Shown here: positions 1 to 13,400 of the stretch, one piece after another
Layout of the letters: every line of letters starts with the position of its first letter
How positions within the stretch are numbered: the stretch's first letter is position 1
Assembly (NCBI GenBank): GCA_029255685.2
Contig: CM055312.2
Location: forward strand, 79,924,369 to 79,988,368
Origin: Silene conica
Taxonomy: Eukaryota; Streptophyta; Magnoliopsida; Caryophyllales; Caryophyllaceae
Length of the DNA: 64,000 bases
Direction of reading: 5' to 3'
Position numbers and translations under genes: made by a program
Notes under the pieces: model-generated
Told to the model about the DNA's origin: nothing
Seen by the model: only the letters and a program-made list of their open reading frames with translations
Databases searched by the model: none

Positions 1-170
1 GTCAACTTAAAGGTGTGTAAACTTGTCAAAATATTTCTCGACCAAAACCCTTTGGAAATAACCACTCTTTTCAACTTGAACCTGAAAACAACCCAACTTG
101 TTAATATAATTTTCATATTTAGGGTTAAGACCCACCCCATCGGTGATCTGACTCGTAATAGTTAAATTTA

Positions 171-555
171 GGGTCATTTGATAATTTATACCTTGAATAA
201 TATTTTTTCAAATCTTATATATCTAACATAACTTTCTTTAAAATTTTACACTAACGCAACATTTTTTTCCAAACTTAATTCCAAATCTAAAAAAAAGCCT
301 GAATTGACGATCTTACCCTTACCAATTAAATATCATCATCCTTTCCCTCACCGTTAACGCACACATTTTGACATTTACAATTACCACCATTAAAAACCAT
401 CAAATTAGTAACGACAAAATCGTCAATTTAGAGATATTTTTAAAATTTGATTTCAAATTTGAAAGAAAATATTATTTTAGGTATAAGATTTTAAAGAAAA
501 TTATTAGGTATAAGATTTCAAAAAAGCGAGCTATTCTAAGTTATCAAATGACCCT
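171..555. mobile_element. hAT-type MITE with 8-bp target duplication
   Basis: The ends are inverted repeats (GGGTCATTTGATAA at the left, TTATCAAATGACCC at the right). They are flanked by the same 8 bp, TAAATTTA, at 163-170 and 556-563. An 8-bp duplication with short terminal inverted repeats is typical of non-autonomous hAT elements. The 385-bp body is AT-rich and has no credible coding sequence; the 73-codon frame at 368-589 runs through it by chance. TAAATTTA is palindromic and AT-rich, which weakens the duplication evidence slightly. Confidence 0.6.
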
Positions 556-806
556 TAAATTTATTGAAACATACAATGAAATTTATTGAAAACATACATT
601 GAAATTCATTGTACTTAGTAAACACAAAATACATGAAGTGCCCACATCATACATGTGGTTTTCCAGTATTCAGAAAACATACATTGAAGAGATTAGGAAT
701 AAAAAATAGATAGTAATCATATAATATAATCATAAGAAGTTGATTGCATCAGACTGAGAATCCACACTAATCTGAGAGAACAAACACAGAGCTAAGGGCC
801 ATTCAA

Positions 807-2609
807 TTATGCATCAGTAGAAGATGCAGCTGGAGATGGTTTAAGAGTAATGACCACATTATCATGGACTCCTTGCAGAAGTAGTTCTCCGTCGTATGTC
901 AATAGTTTCCTCTTTTTCGCAGCTCGTAGGGTTCCTACCAGAGCTTCAAATATATTTGCACAGCGGTCATCATGAAACAGAACCCCAAATGTTACCTACA
1001 TAAACAAGATCACTTGAGAGAATGTCACAAATGGTCGTCAACTGGTAAGCGAGGTATCATGAAATGTCCGAGAAACATAGGTACGAGCTCATAATTTGTG
1101 AACAAAAATTAACCATTTCCTTCACAAGTCAAAGTACTCCGACGAAACAGAAAATGCACATCCAATGAGATTATTGGCGGGTCTAAATTAAAGTGTCTGC
1201 TAAGAACTGAAAATGTGCTGAAATCTATTCAACTGTAAAATGATTGTTTTAACTACTAATTTACTGATTAAAAAAAAAGCTTCACAGTAAAATTCCGTTG
1301 TGTAAGACCACAAAATTGAAGTCATTAATGATAAGAAGTGATTCTCCAAAACCAAAGGATCAGTCTTTACTGCAAGGGTTGGGTTTGTTTCCCTGGGAAA
1401 GTGAAAAGCTAAGGTTTGACGAACCCTTCTCTCGAAAATACAGGTGTTACAGTGTTGCACTTACCATCTGACTGACCGAGGGCTGCTAGCCAAGCCGGCT
1501 ACTATGAAGTAAACATTACAGAAACAAAAAAATGTCTTAGTTTCCCAAATAAATAAAGAGATGTGGAATTCAAGATGCAGCAACGCGGCATGGACAAAGT
1601 TAAAAACAGCCACCAAAATCAGCCCAAGGCATTAGATAGTCTAATAGACATTGGTGTGCAGTTGAGCACCTATGTTATTCAGCTCTTCCATTTTGGGTCC
1701 ATACGGCCATACCCATGTACGACGAGGTTACTAGTCCTTACACTACTCCTTGCGAAGACAGAAAGAGAGCCTTGCATTACAAGAGTAATGGAAGAGATCG
1801 GTATATAAAGGAACAGTATTATGATTGTGGACAAGACTAAGCCTTAAATGTTTTGAAGATGTATTCTCGAACCTGAAAGGACCGGGTTCTCATGTCTCAA
1901 AATTTGAGACAGGGTCCTCATATCTTGAACTTGGATCCCATTACCGAGTCTGAGTAACATAGATGAGAATACATATGTGGCCTCCCATTAAGAAGCGAAA
2001 AACCCATCTACTGATAGGTCCTGACTATTTGAAGCTAAGATTGTTGTTTGTGGTATAAGATAGCATAATCAAAGGGCCGTGATATTTATGAAAGTTTACG
2101 AACAACATCAACATTACTCCAGGGCTCCTGTATTTGCGGGGGTAAGTGACAATAGAAAAAAGCAAAGCCTGTTTAGTGAGCCATTATGGGAGCTTAGTAA
2201 CCACAAAAGGTTTCATCCTATAAATGTTACAGCAATGACAATAAAATGTGGGGTGAGAGTCCCAAAATCATTTGGGATCGACAACATGAATCATCATTTG
2301 AAATCGTTAATGCTATGAGCCTATGATGATGGCTGAAGCCCAACAATTATATTGATTTCCTATTACGCCGTTATTTCATCTGGGTCATTATAATGGTTGT
2401 TTAATGGTGAATAAAGATGATGCATTTGGGATCTAGACTTATACATGACTTCCATTAACAGTAACAATTTGTAAAAGGTAGATCAAGATAGATGACGAGA
2501 TTAAGCAATGATCAAAACATAAGAATACCTGCCAAGATCCATCAGATTGGGTTTGTCCAAGACGTTTGATTTCCTCTTTAAGTTTCTCAATTTCTTCGTC
2601 AACATTCAT
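807..2609 (-). CDS. Costars family (ABRACL-like) small protein, 2 exons
   Basis: Exon 1 is 2529-2609 (27 codons from the ATG at 2609) and exon 2 is 807-995 (62 codons plus TAA). The 1533-nt intron (996-2528) is GT-AG in phase 0. The 89-aa product starts MNVDEEIEKLKEEIKRLGQ and contains VTFGVLFHDDRCANIFEALV and AAKKRKLLTYDGELLLQGVHD. These match the plant Costars family, whose members are about 85-90 aa. Dictyostelium and animal relatives (costars, ABRACL) act on actin dynamics and cell motility; the plant role is not settled. The first exon is a charged amphipathic helix and the second carries the conserved core. There is no signal peptide or membrane segment. The gene is tandem with DRP3 on the same strand, with 1.8 kb between them. 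Its frame is intact. I see no defined TE in its intron. Confidence 0.93.
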
Positions 2610-4440
2610 TGTGTCTTCTTTTTGAGTATTTCTTTGTTACTTTAGAGTTTAGACAATTGCAATGTTGTAAGTATGTATGTATGATATGTTGAGCAAGATA
2701 ATTAAAGAGACATGTTTAATGCCGAGTTAGTTAGTGGTAGGCCACTCCTCATGTTTTATCACATTATTGCTCCATTATCCACTCACTCACTCCGTCTCAG
2801 TCTCGCTCATTTATTTACCTTAGAACCATTCTTTTATACCTTTTATTTATTTGTATTTCGGTGACCATTTTGTCATTTATCGTACCATAGTAATTTCGTA
2901 CTTATTTATATAATAAATGTACTCATTTTATTTTTAATCATAATTTGTACCTATTATATTACTTTTGGTACCACTTTTTCTTAAATTTGTACAATAATCT
3001 CTTAATAAGCTTATTGAGAGGCGGTCACTCAGGAGAACTACTAATTTTTTTTACACGAAGTTCAAATAATCAATCATAAATCTTGCTTATAGAGAATGTA
3101 CAACTTGACCAGCAAATAATAAAGAGGTGTACAAATGAATGAGGGGCCGTAAAATCAAATAGATAAATAAATACTCCGTAATTGGGATGTGGCACTAGAA
3201 AGCATGAACTTACTTGGATACTAGAACAATTGTTGCGTGACGATGCTCATTGTACAAATGTCAAATTCGTCCCAGACTTTGTATCGGATCACAGTCAATT
3301 AACCTCCGGACTAGACAACCTTGGATTTGGGTGACGAATGTATGGATTGAGAACAAGCAGGAACTTTCCCAGAAAACGAATTTATAATAGTGTGATTAAG
3401 CGAATAGCACACTTTGATCCGGGTATGAATTTTTCGGCATGGCTGCCAAGTTTTAGCGACTTGGAAGTGCTATCTGGAACAGAGAGCGCTTCATTCAGTT
3501 TGTATTCTGATTACCAATTTGTTGTTCAGTCACTTCAGTGGATTTGTTTATTGTCCAAGGTGTTAAATTGTTTGTCTCAAGTACAGTGTTTAGCCTTGTC
3601 TGGTTTGATAAATTTGCAAGGAGAAACAATATCACCACTCTAACTCATTGTTGGATTACCGCAAATTGCGTTCGCCGGTTAGATGGTAAAGCCAGATATT
3701 AGTTTGGAACCGAGCTTGGGTCACAGCGGGCACCAACTCATGTTGGGATTAAGGCAGAGGTGCAGTACGTTACAGGTCTTTTTTTTTGACAGCAACGTTA
3801 CAGATCTCAGGTGTTACCTTTTCTGTTTATGCAGCCGAAGCATAGGCTTGTTCTGTACCATTGAATGCACAGTATTTACAGTCCCATGATAATATTGCAA
3901 GTTTATGAAAAACGCGAAAAATGCATTTGAATCATCTCTGCAGTGCATTTAAATTAGTAATACCCAGAAGTTATCTGTTTCATGCCAAATTGTGTACACT
4001 CTGAAGCACAATCAATATTAACCACTTCAATCACAAACGTCAAAGTACGTACAACAATATGACAGTAATAAGTCACATTTCTTCTCGTCCTTCCAGAGGA
4101 AACGAACAATTTATTCGTATATGGCAATACTGTATAGAGAGGACACATTCCCTTTATCTAGTACTGAGTAGAAGATATATAAATACCCTAATTGGGCCAA
4201 GCCAATAACGCCTAAATTCTCGAATGGGCAAACTGCTTTCGGCAATTGATTCGGCCTCTTTGCAAATTACGACAGCAAAATGCGGAACGTAATTTCAGGT
4301 AAGAACGCATATGTCAAACCCCACACTTGATTTCCTTTCACTGAAGACCTTATCCAACAATGCTTGGCAAACGACTCAAAAAGAAATGAATTTAATCCTA
4401 AGGTTAGAAAACCAATTAATGATATCTTTATGTATGGACA
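2610..4440. other. Spacer between Costars promoter and DRP3 3' end
   Basis: This holds the minus-strand upstream region of the Costars gene and, at its right end, the 3' UTR region of DRP3. Open frames at 3338-3643 and 3683-3889 on the plus strand show no domain I recognise and no splice-supported extension. The region around 3170-3870 is less AT-rich than its surroundings and could be an old TE remnant, but I cannot assign it. Confidence 0.5.
2831..2838 (-). promoter_or_regulatory. Possible TATA box of the Costars gene
   Basis: On the minus strand the sequence reads GGTATAAAAGAATGG, a good TATA match, about 225 nt upstream of the ATG at 2609. A start site about 30 nt downstream would give a 5' leader of about 195 nt. 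This rests on motif and distance only. Confidence 0.35.
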
Positions 4441-7400
4441 CTAGGACAAAAACCAGGGAAAGAGCCCTGTCCACTTCAAGCTAAAATCTGTGTCAACATA
4501 TACTGGTGACTCTAGTTCCCCCGAATGAGATGAATTTCGAGATTTGTAAGCTTTAGGGGAGGTAGAATAGAAGTCACCTGAAAGACTGCTGGAGTAGCTC
4601 GACGTTGAAAGGTTGCTCTTTGGCAAACCAATAGCACCACTCCCCAAACTATAACCCTTCTCAACTGTATCTGCCTCCAATGGCAACTCATCCAGTACCT
4701 ACAAGTTTGAATACAAAGGGGTTATTCGATATTACTCATCCCATTTCTGTTTTTATACCATTACCATCTTGTTTGTCACTGCTGGTAAAATAGTATCAAC
4801 TTTAACCAATAGTCCAATACCTTCCAACTATACCGTATACAATAGTTGCAAACTTTTACAAATGATACTACAGAAACAGTTTGACTCTTGTTAAGCAAAC
4901 ATGATAAAATTTCGCCTTGTATATCTACTCTACATATATTTCGAGAAATTGAAGGTCAGTAACGATATTGGTTGACCACTAAAGTCAAATGGTAACAATT
5001 TTGGTACCAGGCATGGAGCCATGGAGGTCAGTGTTGACGTTGGTTAACCACAATAGCCAAATGGTGAAAATAAATTTGGTATGGAGGTAATAATACACTC
5101 CATGCTCCGTATCAAGACTTTAGACATTCAGACTGTCAACACATCCAAAACATATTTAAGGCATCGTCAACTAGACTACAAACATGATCCAAGAAATCCT
5201 TGAAGGCCATATCACTGTAAATGGAGATGGAAATGGAGGGCGTTTAAGAGAAAACAATAGATCATAAATAGATTGGGGAAGAGCATAGACGACAACGGTG
5301 AAGTGTTAACAATTTAGTTATAGGAACCTACCCGGAAGGCTTGATTGAGAACTCGTAGTTTTTCACGAGTTTGCTTTCTCTTAATAGCAACTTCACCAGG
5401 TTCTTGCAACATCTCCTCGAAAAGATTCTCCCTGTATAGTTAGGTCATCACATAAAATATGTCACAAGACATGGTTGTGCAAAGTAAGAAAAAATGCTAC
5501 CGAATTGAAATAGAGAGTATTCCCTCCATACCATTTATATTATCCCCATTTGAATTTGGTGGTTCAACGATGTCATATTTCACCAATATTTTCTCACTTG
5601 GCATTAGATACAACTTTTCAAATATAAAATAATATGCTCCACGGACTAATTGTTTTGATCAATCAAAGACGATACGTGAGGAAATTAATGGTCACACTAG
5701 TTAACTACCAAAGTCAAATGGGGAGAATAAATTTGGAATGGAGGTAATGCTCCCTCCAATGATTTGAAATTGTCATATTCCTTATTAGCCATTTTCATGG
5801 AATTGCTATATTATGGTCATGTTTTTTAGCTAAAATAACCCTACATTATTGAGACATTGAGACCCACTTCCTTCTCACAACCTTCATAGTCGTCCCAAAA
5901 TAAAATGTTGCAATTCCAAATAATTGGAGGGGTATAAAATAGAGGATATTAACATTGCATTAATGGCTTAAGGCAGCATTTTCACCTGTAAAGCTTTTTG
6001 ATAAAGACATTGTGCAGCTCCCTCTTTGTATGATTTACCTGCATGCGAGTAGAGTAATATAAGAAACTGCATATGCCAATAGTAACATCACCATAGTGCC
6101 TCAAGGACTCCCGCCTACGTAGGTACATAGGGTCAAACATATCCAGGTTTAACCTTGTACGAGGTTGTTTCCGGAAGACCCATATGAAAACTTCCCAATA
6201 AATAAAGTCCCATCAGTTTAGGGAAATTTTTCCTATATTTGATCAAATCCGAAAGCTAAAAAATAGTTCCGTTGTTGACAATGGAAACCTATAAAAGAGA
6301 ACGGGCTATATCGTCACAAAGACACCTAACAGAAAATAGCAAATCCAAAAGAAAAACAGTGATCTTTCAGTTGCCTAAAGGCAAGATTCAATTCAACAAA
6401 CAATGAGGTAAGACATACTGAGGAAAAGGTTCACAACCTAAATTCACTCTATAGAAATGCTACCCAGTATTTAAACGTCCGAATACAGAAATGAGAAGAT
6501 AAAAGTGGTAAATCCGTCATAGAAACACAATTTGCCTCAGTCAAGCTGTTCTAATTTTGAGAGAGGCAAGGTGGGGTTGTAGAAATCAATATAGTGTGAG
6601 TATAGACGAGAGGTAGTAAATTAGGAACCATAAGGTTATACAACATAATGATCTAGTAGCTCTCAGGTTGCTCAAAAACCCTATTTGAGCACATATTATC
6701 AGTAGAAACCAATCCATTGCCCAAGTAGAACTGACAGTTACCTAGCAACAGGCCCCAAACAGCAGAATCTGAAAGGCATAAATGTAGTCTGATGCCTCAA
6801 AATGCAAACCATCAAATCAGGGGTTATACAGAAATAAAGCACATAGTTGGTCAATGATGAGAAGAACAAGATCCTCTAAACCATATGACTATTTGTTAAA
6901 ATTGCGGAATTATTTTTAAAAACTCAGGCTGTGGCCACATAAATCTTTCATGCAGAGTCACAAACTACACCATTGTCAGCTAAGAGCATTGGAAAGCATA
7001 TCTACTGTTCAGATCAAGATCCCAACAAGACGAAACCAAAAAAGTGAGCTTTTAATGTGATTTTGCAGTTATCCTTTCTTACCAAGAAGTGCATGATTGC
7101 CTTGGGCACAGAGTCCTCGACATTCTTCCTAACGATGTCATAGTATGACTTCAGCAATAGTTTGGTGACGGCAATTTCAATTGATCCAGACTCCGTATGG
7201 CTATCTGTAGGCCTCAATACTGATGGAGGCTTCAAAGGTATCAAATATAAGTATTAATACAGATCTGCGGAAGACGTGGCGGTTAAGAAAACTGTGTATT
7301 ATTGAAAGTAACGTACTTCCTTTAAATGGATCAATGAAAATGTGTTCTCCAGGGTATGAACAGGTTGACTAAAAGACTTGGAAACTGGACTTTCTTTAGA

Positions 7401-10400
7401 AGACATGCGGTTGTCGTTAACACCAAAAATAGATGAAATCCCCCAACTAGAGTTAGTTACACCTCCTGTCCACAAAGGTTAGATCAGAATCACAATACTC
7501 CTTCCATATTTTAACTTGACCAAGGAGTCAAGTGTAGGTTATACAACAAAAGGTCAATCTTACCGTGATGAGTAACCTTTTCACTATCTGCCCCAGGACG
7601 AGTGTTCTGTAGTGAAACAATCAAAGATGAAGTTACCAAACATTTACAACCAGTGAACTAACCACTATGACAAAGTGGTTTCTTGGTTATATAAATGACC
7701 TTGTATACAATATAAAGACACAAAACTCACAACATATATACTATATTCCATAACAGCTTTACCTGATCCATAGTTGCTCCGTTTGCAGGTCTAGGAAGAA
7801 TGGCTAGTGATTTGATTGTCTTTTCAGTTGCAGATAATTTATCAAAATCCCCACCGTCCTACTTTGTGAAAAGCGAATCATGAGTAAATGGGATTAAATA
7901 TCAGCCTGGTGATTGAGTATCATTAATGAGTACCTTTATGATCTCTCTAATTTATATATGATTTTACTCATTATTTTAGCTCGGTTTTATTGGATTAATG
8001 CACTTTTATTAGTGTATTTGTGAGCTAATTCCGAATTCTAGGTGTTTTGCTTGTATTTATCGTATTTTGTTAAGAAATGAAGTTTTTAGTAGCTTTTTCC
8101 CATCATTTCTAGCATTCACCAAAAGTCACGAGGCTAAAAGAGCAAGTATCGACCATGGAGGAGCATTTTGGGAAAAAATGGAAATCCTAAGCATGAAAAA
8201 ACCATCTTTGGTTGGTGGACAAATAAAAGAAATGAGGCCCACGACAAGTTAAGAGCAAGCATAGGATACTACTTAGCAAGCATTGGATTCAATTAGATTC
8301 AATTAGACGAGGATTAAGAACAAGCTTTGGATTCCTCGTGCTAATTAATGAAGGCCTTAAAGAGGCAAACCCGGTTTCTAACGTCCCCAATTGGGGTTGC
8401 CCCTATTTATGGCATTTACGTTTTGCTTTCATTTTTCTTATTTAAAAGGTGTTAAATACGTCGTTTAGGGATACCTTTCATACACCTCCATACACTTTAA
8501 CACAAAAATAATCAGAATAATTTAAAATTTCTTTGTTAGTTCCTTTGTTTTTACACAAACATTTCTTTTAATCATTTCCAAGTTAATAATACAAGTTCCT
8601 TTGCAAGTTATTTGGTTTTATTTTCATATTCATGTTCCATTTCTTTTGTTTCGCTAATCTCATTTCTAGTATTTATTTTGTTAATTTCCTTTCTCATTTT
8701 CATTATTAGCTAATCGTTATTCCACCTATTTCGTTATTTCTTTATTGTCATTATCATCATTAGCATTTTCATATTGTTATTTAGTATAGTTCATAGTGCT
8801 GTTAAGATTTATTCATATAATTTTTCTCTAGTAATTTGATATTTATATTTACTCATAGTCATTTTTGTTAATTACAATTTAGATTAATCTCTAGTTATTT
8901 TATTAAGCATCATTTCTTATATTTATGTTTTTATCATTATTTAGCATTCTCTTTATCATTAAATATTCATTTAGTAATAATTTCATTATCATCATGTTTC
9001 TCATATCATATGTCATTAGTTTAGTTTTCAATATGTGTGAGTAGTCCATTAGTCTAGGGATTAGGGGAGCCACGCATAATTAATATTCACAGATGTTAAA
9101 TAGGATGCTATAATATTGTCTAATTGTTTCTATCACATGCTTATATTGAATTGCTAGTCTTTGATTATTGATCACAATCGTAGATTAATATGGTAATTCT
9201 TTTCTAAGATCGGAAGTCTAAAACAGAATTAGACCAAACATGTTTTAGTAGACCGATCTAGTAATAGCGAGAACTTACTAGAACCCGGCCTAAGGTTGAC
9301 AATAATTTGAGAGATAGTTGTCCTTAGACCTAAACAATTACCGATGTTATAAATTCCTAGTTGACATTAACGTTTATTAATTTCACGTGTGACCCGACCT
9401 CCCCTAGACTTCCTTTTTATTATTGACATTTTTGTTACCTTAAAATCAATCAATCAAACAACCAAAAGATTTAAAACCGACAGAGAGAATTCTCTCCATA
9501 GCAAATTAGCAATTCATTACGTAACTTCCATGTCCCCGTGTTCGACCCCATCTTTACTAAATTTATTTGTTAGCCAAGTCTAGTGTATTTTTGCTAGGTG
9601 TGCAATATCCTATCACTTTAGCTTTGAAATACCTTTAGCATTGACATGGATACATGAGGTCTTGAAGACTTAAAATCTTGAGAAGCAATTTTCACAGCTT
9701 TGGCCCCACCAACAAAGTTGTGGTGAGATGTGTTTATATAATCCATCTGCAATGTTGACAAAATTTCAGTGCGCTACACAAGATGCCAAGTGACTAACCA
9801 AAATATTCTACCTACATTCTATATAAGAAGCAACAATACACAATTACACATGTATGGGTGAGGCAGGTTTTGTGTCTCGTCTCATACGGGTAGAATCAAA
9901 ATATGGGTCAGGTTATACAAGTCACCAGTCAGTTAGGTCAAAAAAGTTTATGAAGCCGTTTTTTCCAATAAGTTCAAATTTATTATACAAATTTTAATCA
10001 TATTCATTAGCTATCACACTTCTATTGAAACAATTATAAAAATTAAGCTATTTGAATAATTATTTTATTATTAAATGATATGATAATTATATGAAATGGT
10101 TTTTTAATAATATTAGAGCATCCACATTGAAGAGGATTTATCATCCTCTTAGATGAAAGAGAGTGCTAAGAGGATGTCCTCTTCAATGTGAATACATCCT
10201 CCTAACCTCCTCTTTTAAGAGGAAGAGCAAGACATCCTCTATAAATGGAGGATGTCCCCATCTTGGCCCTTGTGCCAAATAAGAGATAAGGAAGACATCC
10301 TCTATAAATGGAGGATGTCCTCATCTTGGCCCTTGTGCCAAATAAGAGATAAAAATTGTAGTGGGCTATATTTTAATGGTGAAAAAGAAGAGGGAAGATA

Positions 10401-13400
10401 TCATCCTCTTTGATGTGCAAAAAAGAGAAAAAGAGGATGTAGATAGTGAAAAGTGAGGTAGATGAAAGATAGTATGAGGTGTCAAAAATATAAGATGAAA
10501 GAGAAGAAATAAGAGGATTAAACCATCCTCTTCAATGTACATGCTCTTAGTAATTTAAAATACTAAGATTAATATTATTTAATTATTATTTCACATTTCA
10601 TATACAAATACCAAAACAAAAATTAACAAGTCATTTCGTGTTCTGATCGATCGGATCACGAGTCAAGATTTACGGTATTGACCCTGCAAAAAATGGGTCG
10701 GGTCGTTAGCAGCTCAAAACCTCGCATAGCATGGGACGAATGCCCACAAAACCAAATCATTGCCTATCATTTAAGGAGAGCTATCGATTCTAAATTAAGA
10801 AGTAAGATGACCCCATTAGAAGTTTCCCATTCTGAACATGCACATAATGCCATATATACACAGGTTATAAATACCATCACGCCTTCCAGTTGAAATTCTG
10901 CAACATTTATACCAATGCACTGTAATGATGCAATATGCATTATAACACAGCTACCCTAGTGCCTCAAAGACTCCCCCATCAACGCAACCTCACATTTGTG
11001 CGGCAAGGTGGTTCGGAAGTTCGGAGTGACCCATAATCAAAGTTGCAATAAGAATGCGCATTAGACAACTACTATTTCACAATATAAGAAACATACAGAG
11101 TTTAGTAAGCAATTTTGCTTTATTCCATCATATTCCATAGTCAAAGAAATTTGTAACTCAAACCAAACATGACCAGGTATAGATCCTTCTGAGCATAACA
11201 AGTGATGAAGAACAGGAAGGTTAGTCATTGAGAAATACCAGTTTAAACACCCAAAAATTGCACAAATGTAGAGGGCAAGTACAATATCCATACACCTAAC
11301 ATCCAGTCAATGATAGGGGTGGTGGAGGCTGCATGGCCGCTACAATCATACCTCCATTTCGATTATATGTCCAATCATTTCCTCAGCAGGTTGAAGGCCC
11401 TCTCTCAGAAAGCTATTAATAACATCATCCATTCGTTTTCTCAGACTGGGAAATCGCTGCAGTTCATTAACTAGACAGCGATGGCTCATCTACATTAAAA
11501 TTTAATTAGCATTTGACAGATACTTGTCATTTGTCAAAACAGGGAGTAGAATTGAATCTTGCTAACCTTGATAAGCTCATCATATATAAATCTCGCACAC
11601 TGGAGACTTGGATCTAACAAACGAGCAATTTGCCTTCTCACTAAAACTTCAAACGGTCCCTACAAAGAAGAATACTTTGAAAGAAGATTAGGAGATGTAA
11701 ACATAAAAAATGAACAGTCTTAACAGAAATAGCAGAGTACAAATTATGGAGAAGTCTTCCAGTGACATTACAGGCTACAGCACTTACTTCTGGAACAAAT
11801 AATGCAGACTTGGGACCAGTTGCATTCTGAAGAGCAGTTCTGATATCATCATCACTCAAGTCTTCACAAGGATCCACTTCCTACAATAAACATAAAATAG
11901 AATTTACTTTGCGTGTGATAGAGTTGCTAGACATAGTCGACACTCGACGCACCAGTAGAGAGTGCAACTTGCAAGCGTAGATTGTCATAGTCATAAGCTA
12001 GTAGTATATTAAGTTATGATAGCAAATAAAAGCTATATAAACATGAACATCGGCGCTATGACAATCAACAGGATTAACTATTTAGATATAGTGTACCTCT
12101 AAACTCTTCACAAATATTGATTGGAAAATGTAATGAATTCTTGCTCCACCTGACAGCTCAGATGTTGACATCTCTTCATTCTTTCCTTCTATCATCGAAG
12201 CAAAAGCTGTGCAAACAAAACTTACCATTAAAGTATGAACTAACCATAATGCGAAGCAGAATAAATGGAAAATGAATGAAGTTATGAGCAAACCCTCAGA
12301 ATACTTCGACAAAACGTTCAAGATGACAGATCCTTGTCCACCCTGAATTCAAGAGAAAGCACACATAAGTACCACTAGCACATCAAAATCATAGTCACCA
12401 ACATAGTCTCAGGAAAAACAAACAAACAACAACAAAAAAAAACTGAAAATATCAGTGTTTGTTGTGATAATGGTTAAATTGTCTGCCAAGATGCAGTGTT
12501 TTAATTAACAATAATCATCTTGCACAAAAAAGATCCCTAACAATCAGTATCAAAACAACCGAATGGGAAACGCATATGTCAAGTACGGCGATTTGTGTAA
12601 GAAGAACTCACAGCATGGACTTCAAGTTATCCATACCTTAGATTCAATAGTTTCTCCATAGCTTGCATGCTCCTTAGCAACTGAAACAAGTTGAGCGCTA
12701 ATTTGAGCTTTTAGATTGGGAAGAATAGCTTTGATGTGTTGTACTAAGATCTGCCGAAAACGGAGATCGTCAGAAATCAGAAGTGGGAACCAAATGTCCA
12801 AATCACAAGATCGGGAAAACTATAAAGCACATGTGCAAAAATGTCTTTACCTGATTCAATTTCTTCGCCAGCTGTGGAACGCCGCATCGATCTGCAACTT
12901 CATTATACACCTGCATAAGCCAGGTACAAGTGAAAAAAGAGAGATCAGAAACGCACTAAACTAAAAGCATTCAAGAACTCAGTAAGTATCAGACAAAAAA
13001 AAGGAGTATATTGTACGAGATTAGTTACCGGTCGACTACGAAAGAATTTTTCCTCAGCCACCAGAGAATCCTTGATGCTCCTATTCCGCAAAATATCCTA
13101 TTGAAGTTACAGCAAAGTGACTCATAATATTGATAGCATCATGAGAGATCAAACCTCAACAAGGATTGCAATATTTCAAAAAATAAGAAAAAATCGTCGC
13201 AGAAACTTTGTTCCGACTTCCCATTTAAAATGCTACCATAAAACAAGCCTAATCATCTTATTTAATCAAAGTGCACCGCATACAAAAGGTAGCTTGCATT
13301 TCAACATAGCTCGATAACCAAGCATGGGAAATTGACAAAAAAACATGAAGCGTTCTTCTGAGCTATGCACTCCAAGAAACAAATCAAATAGATTATGACT

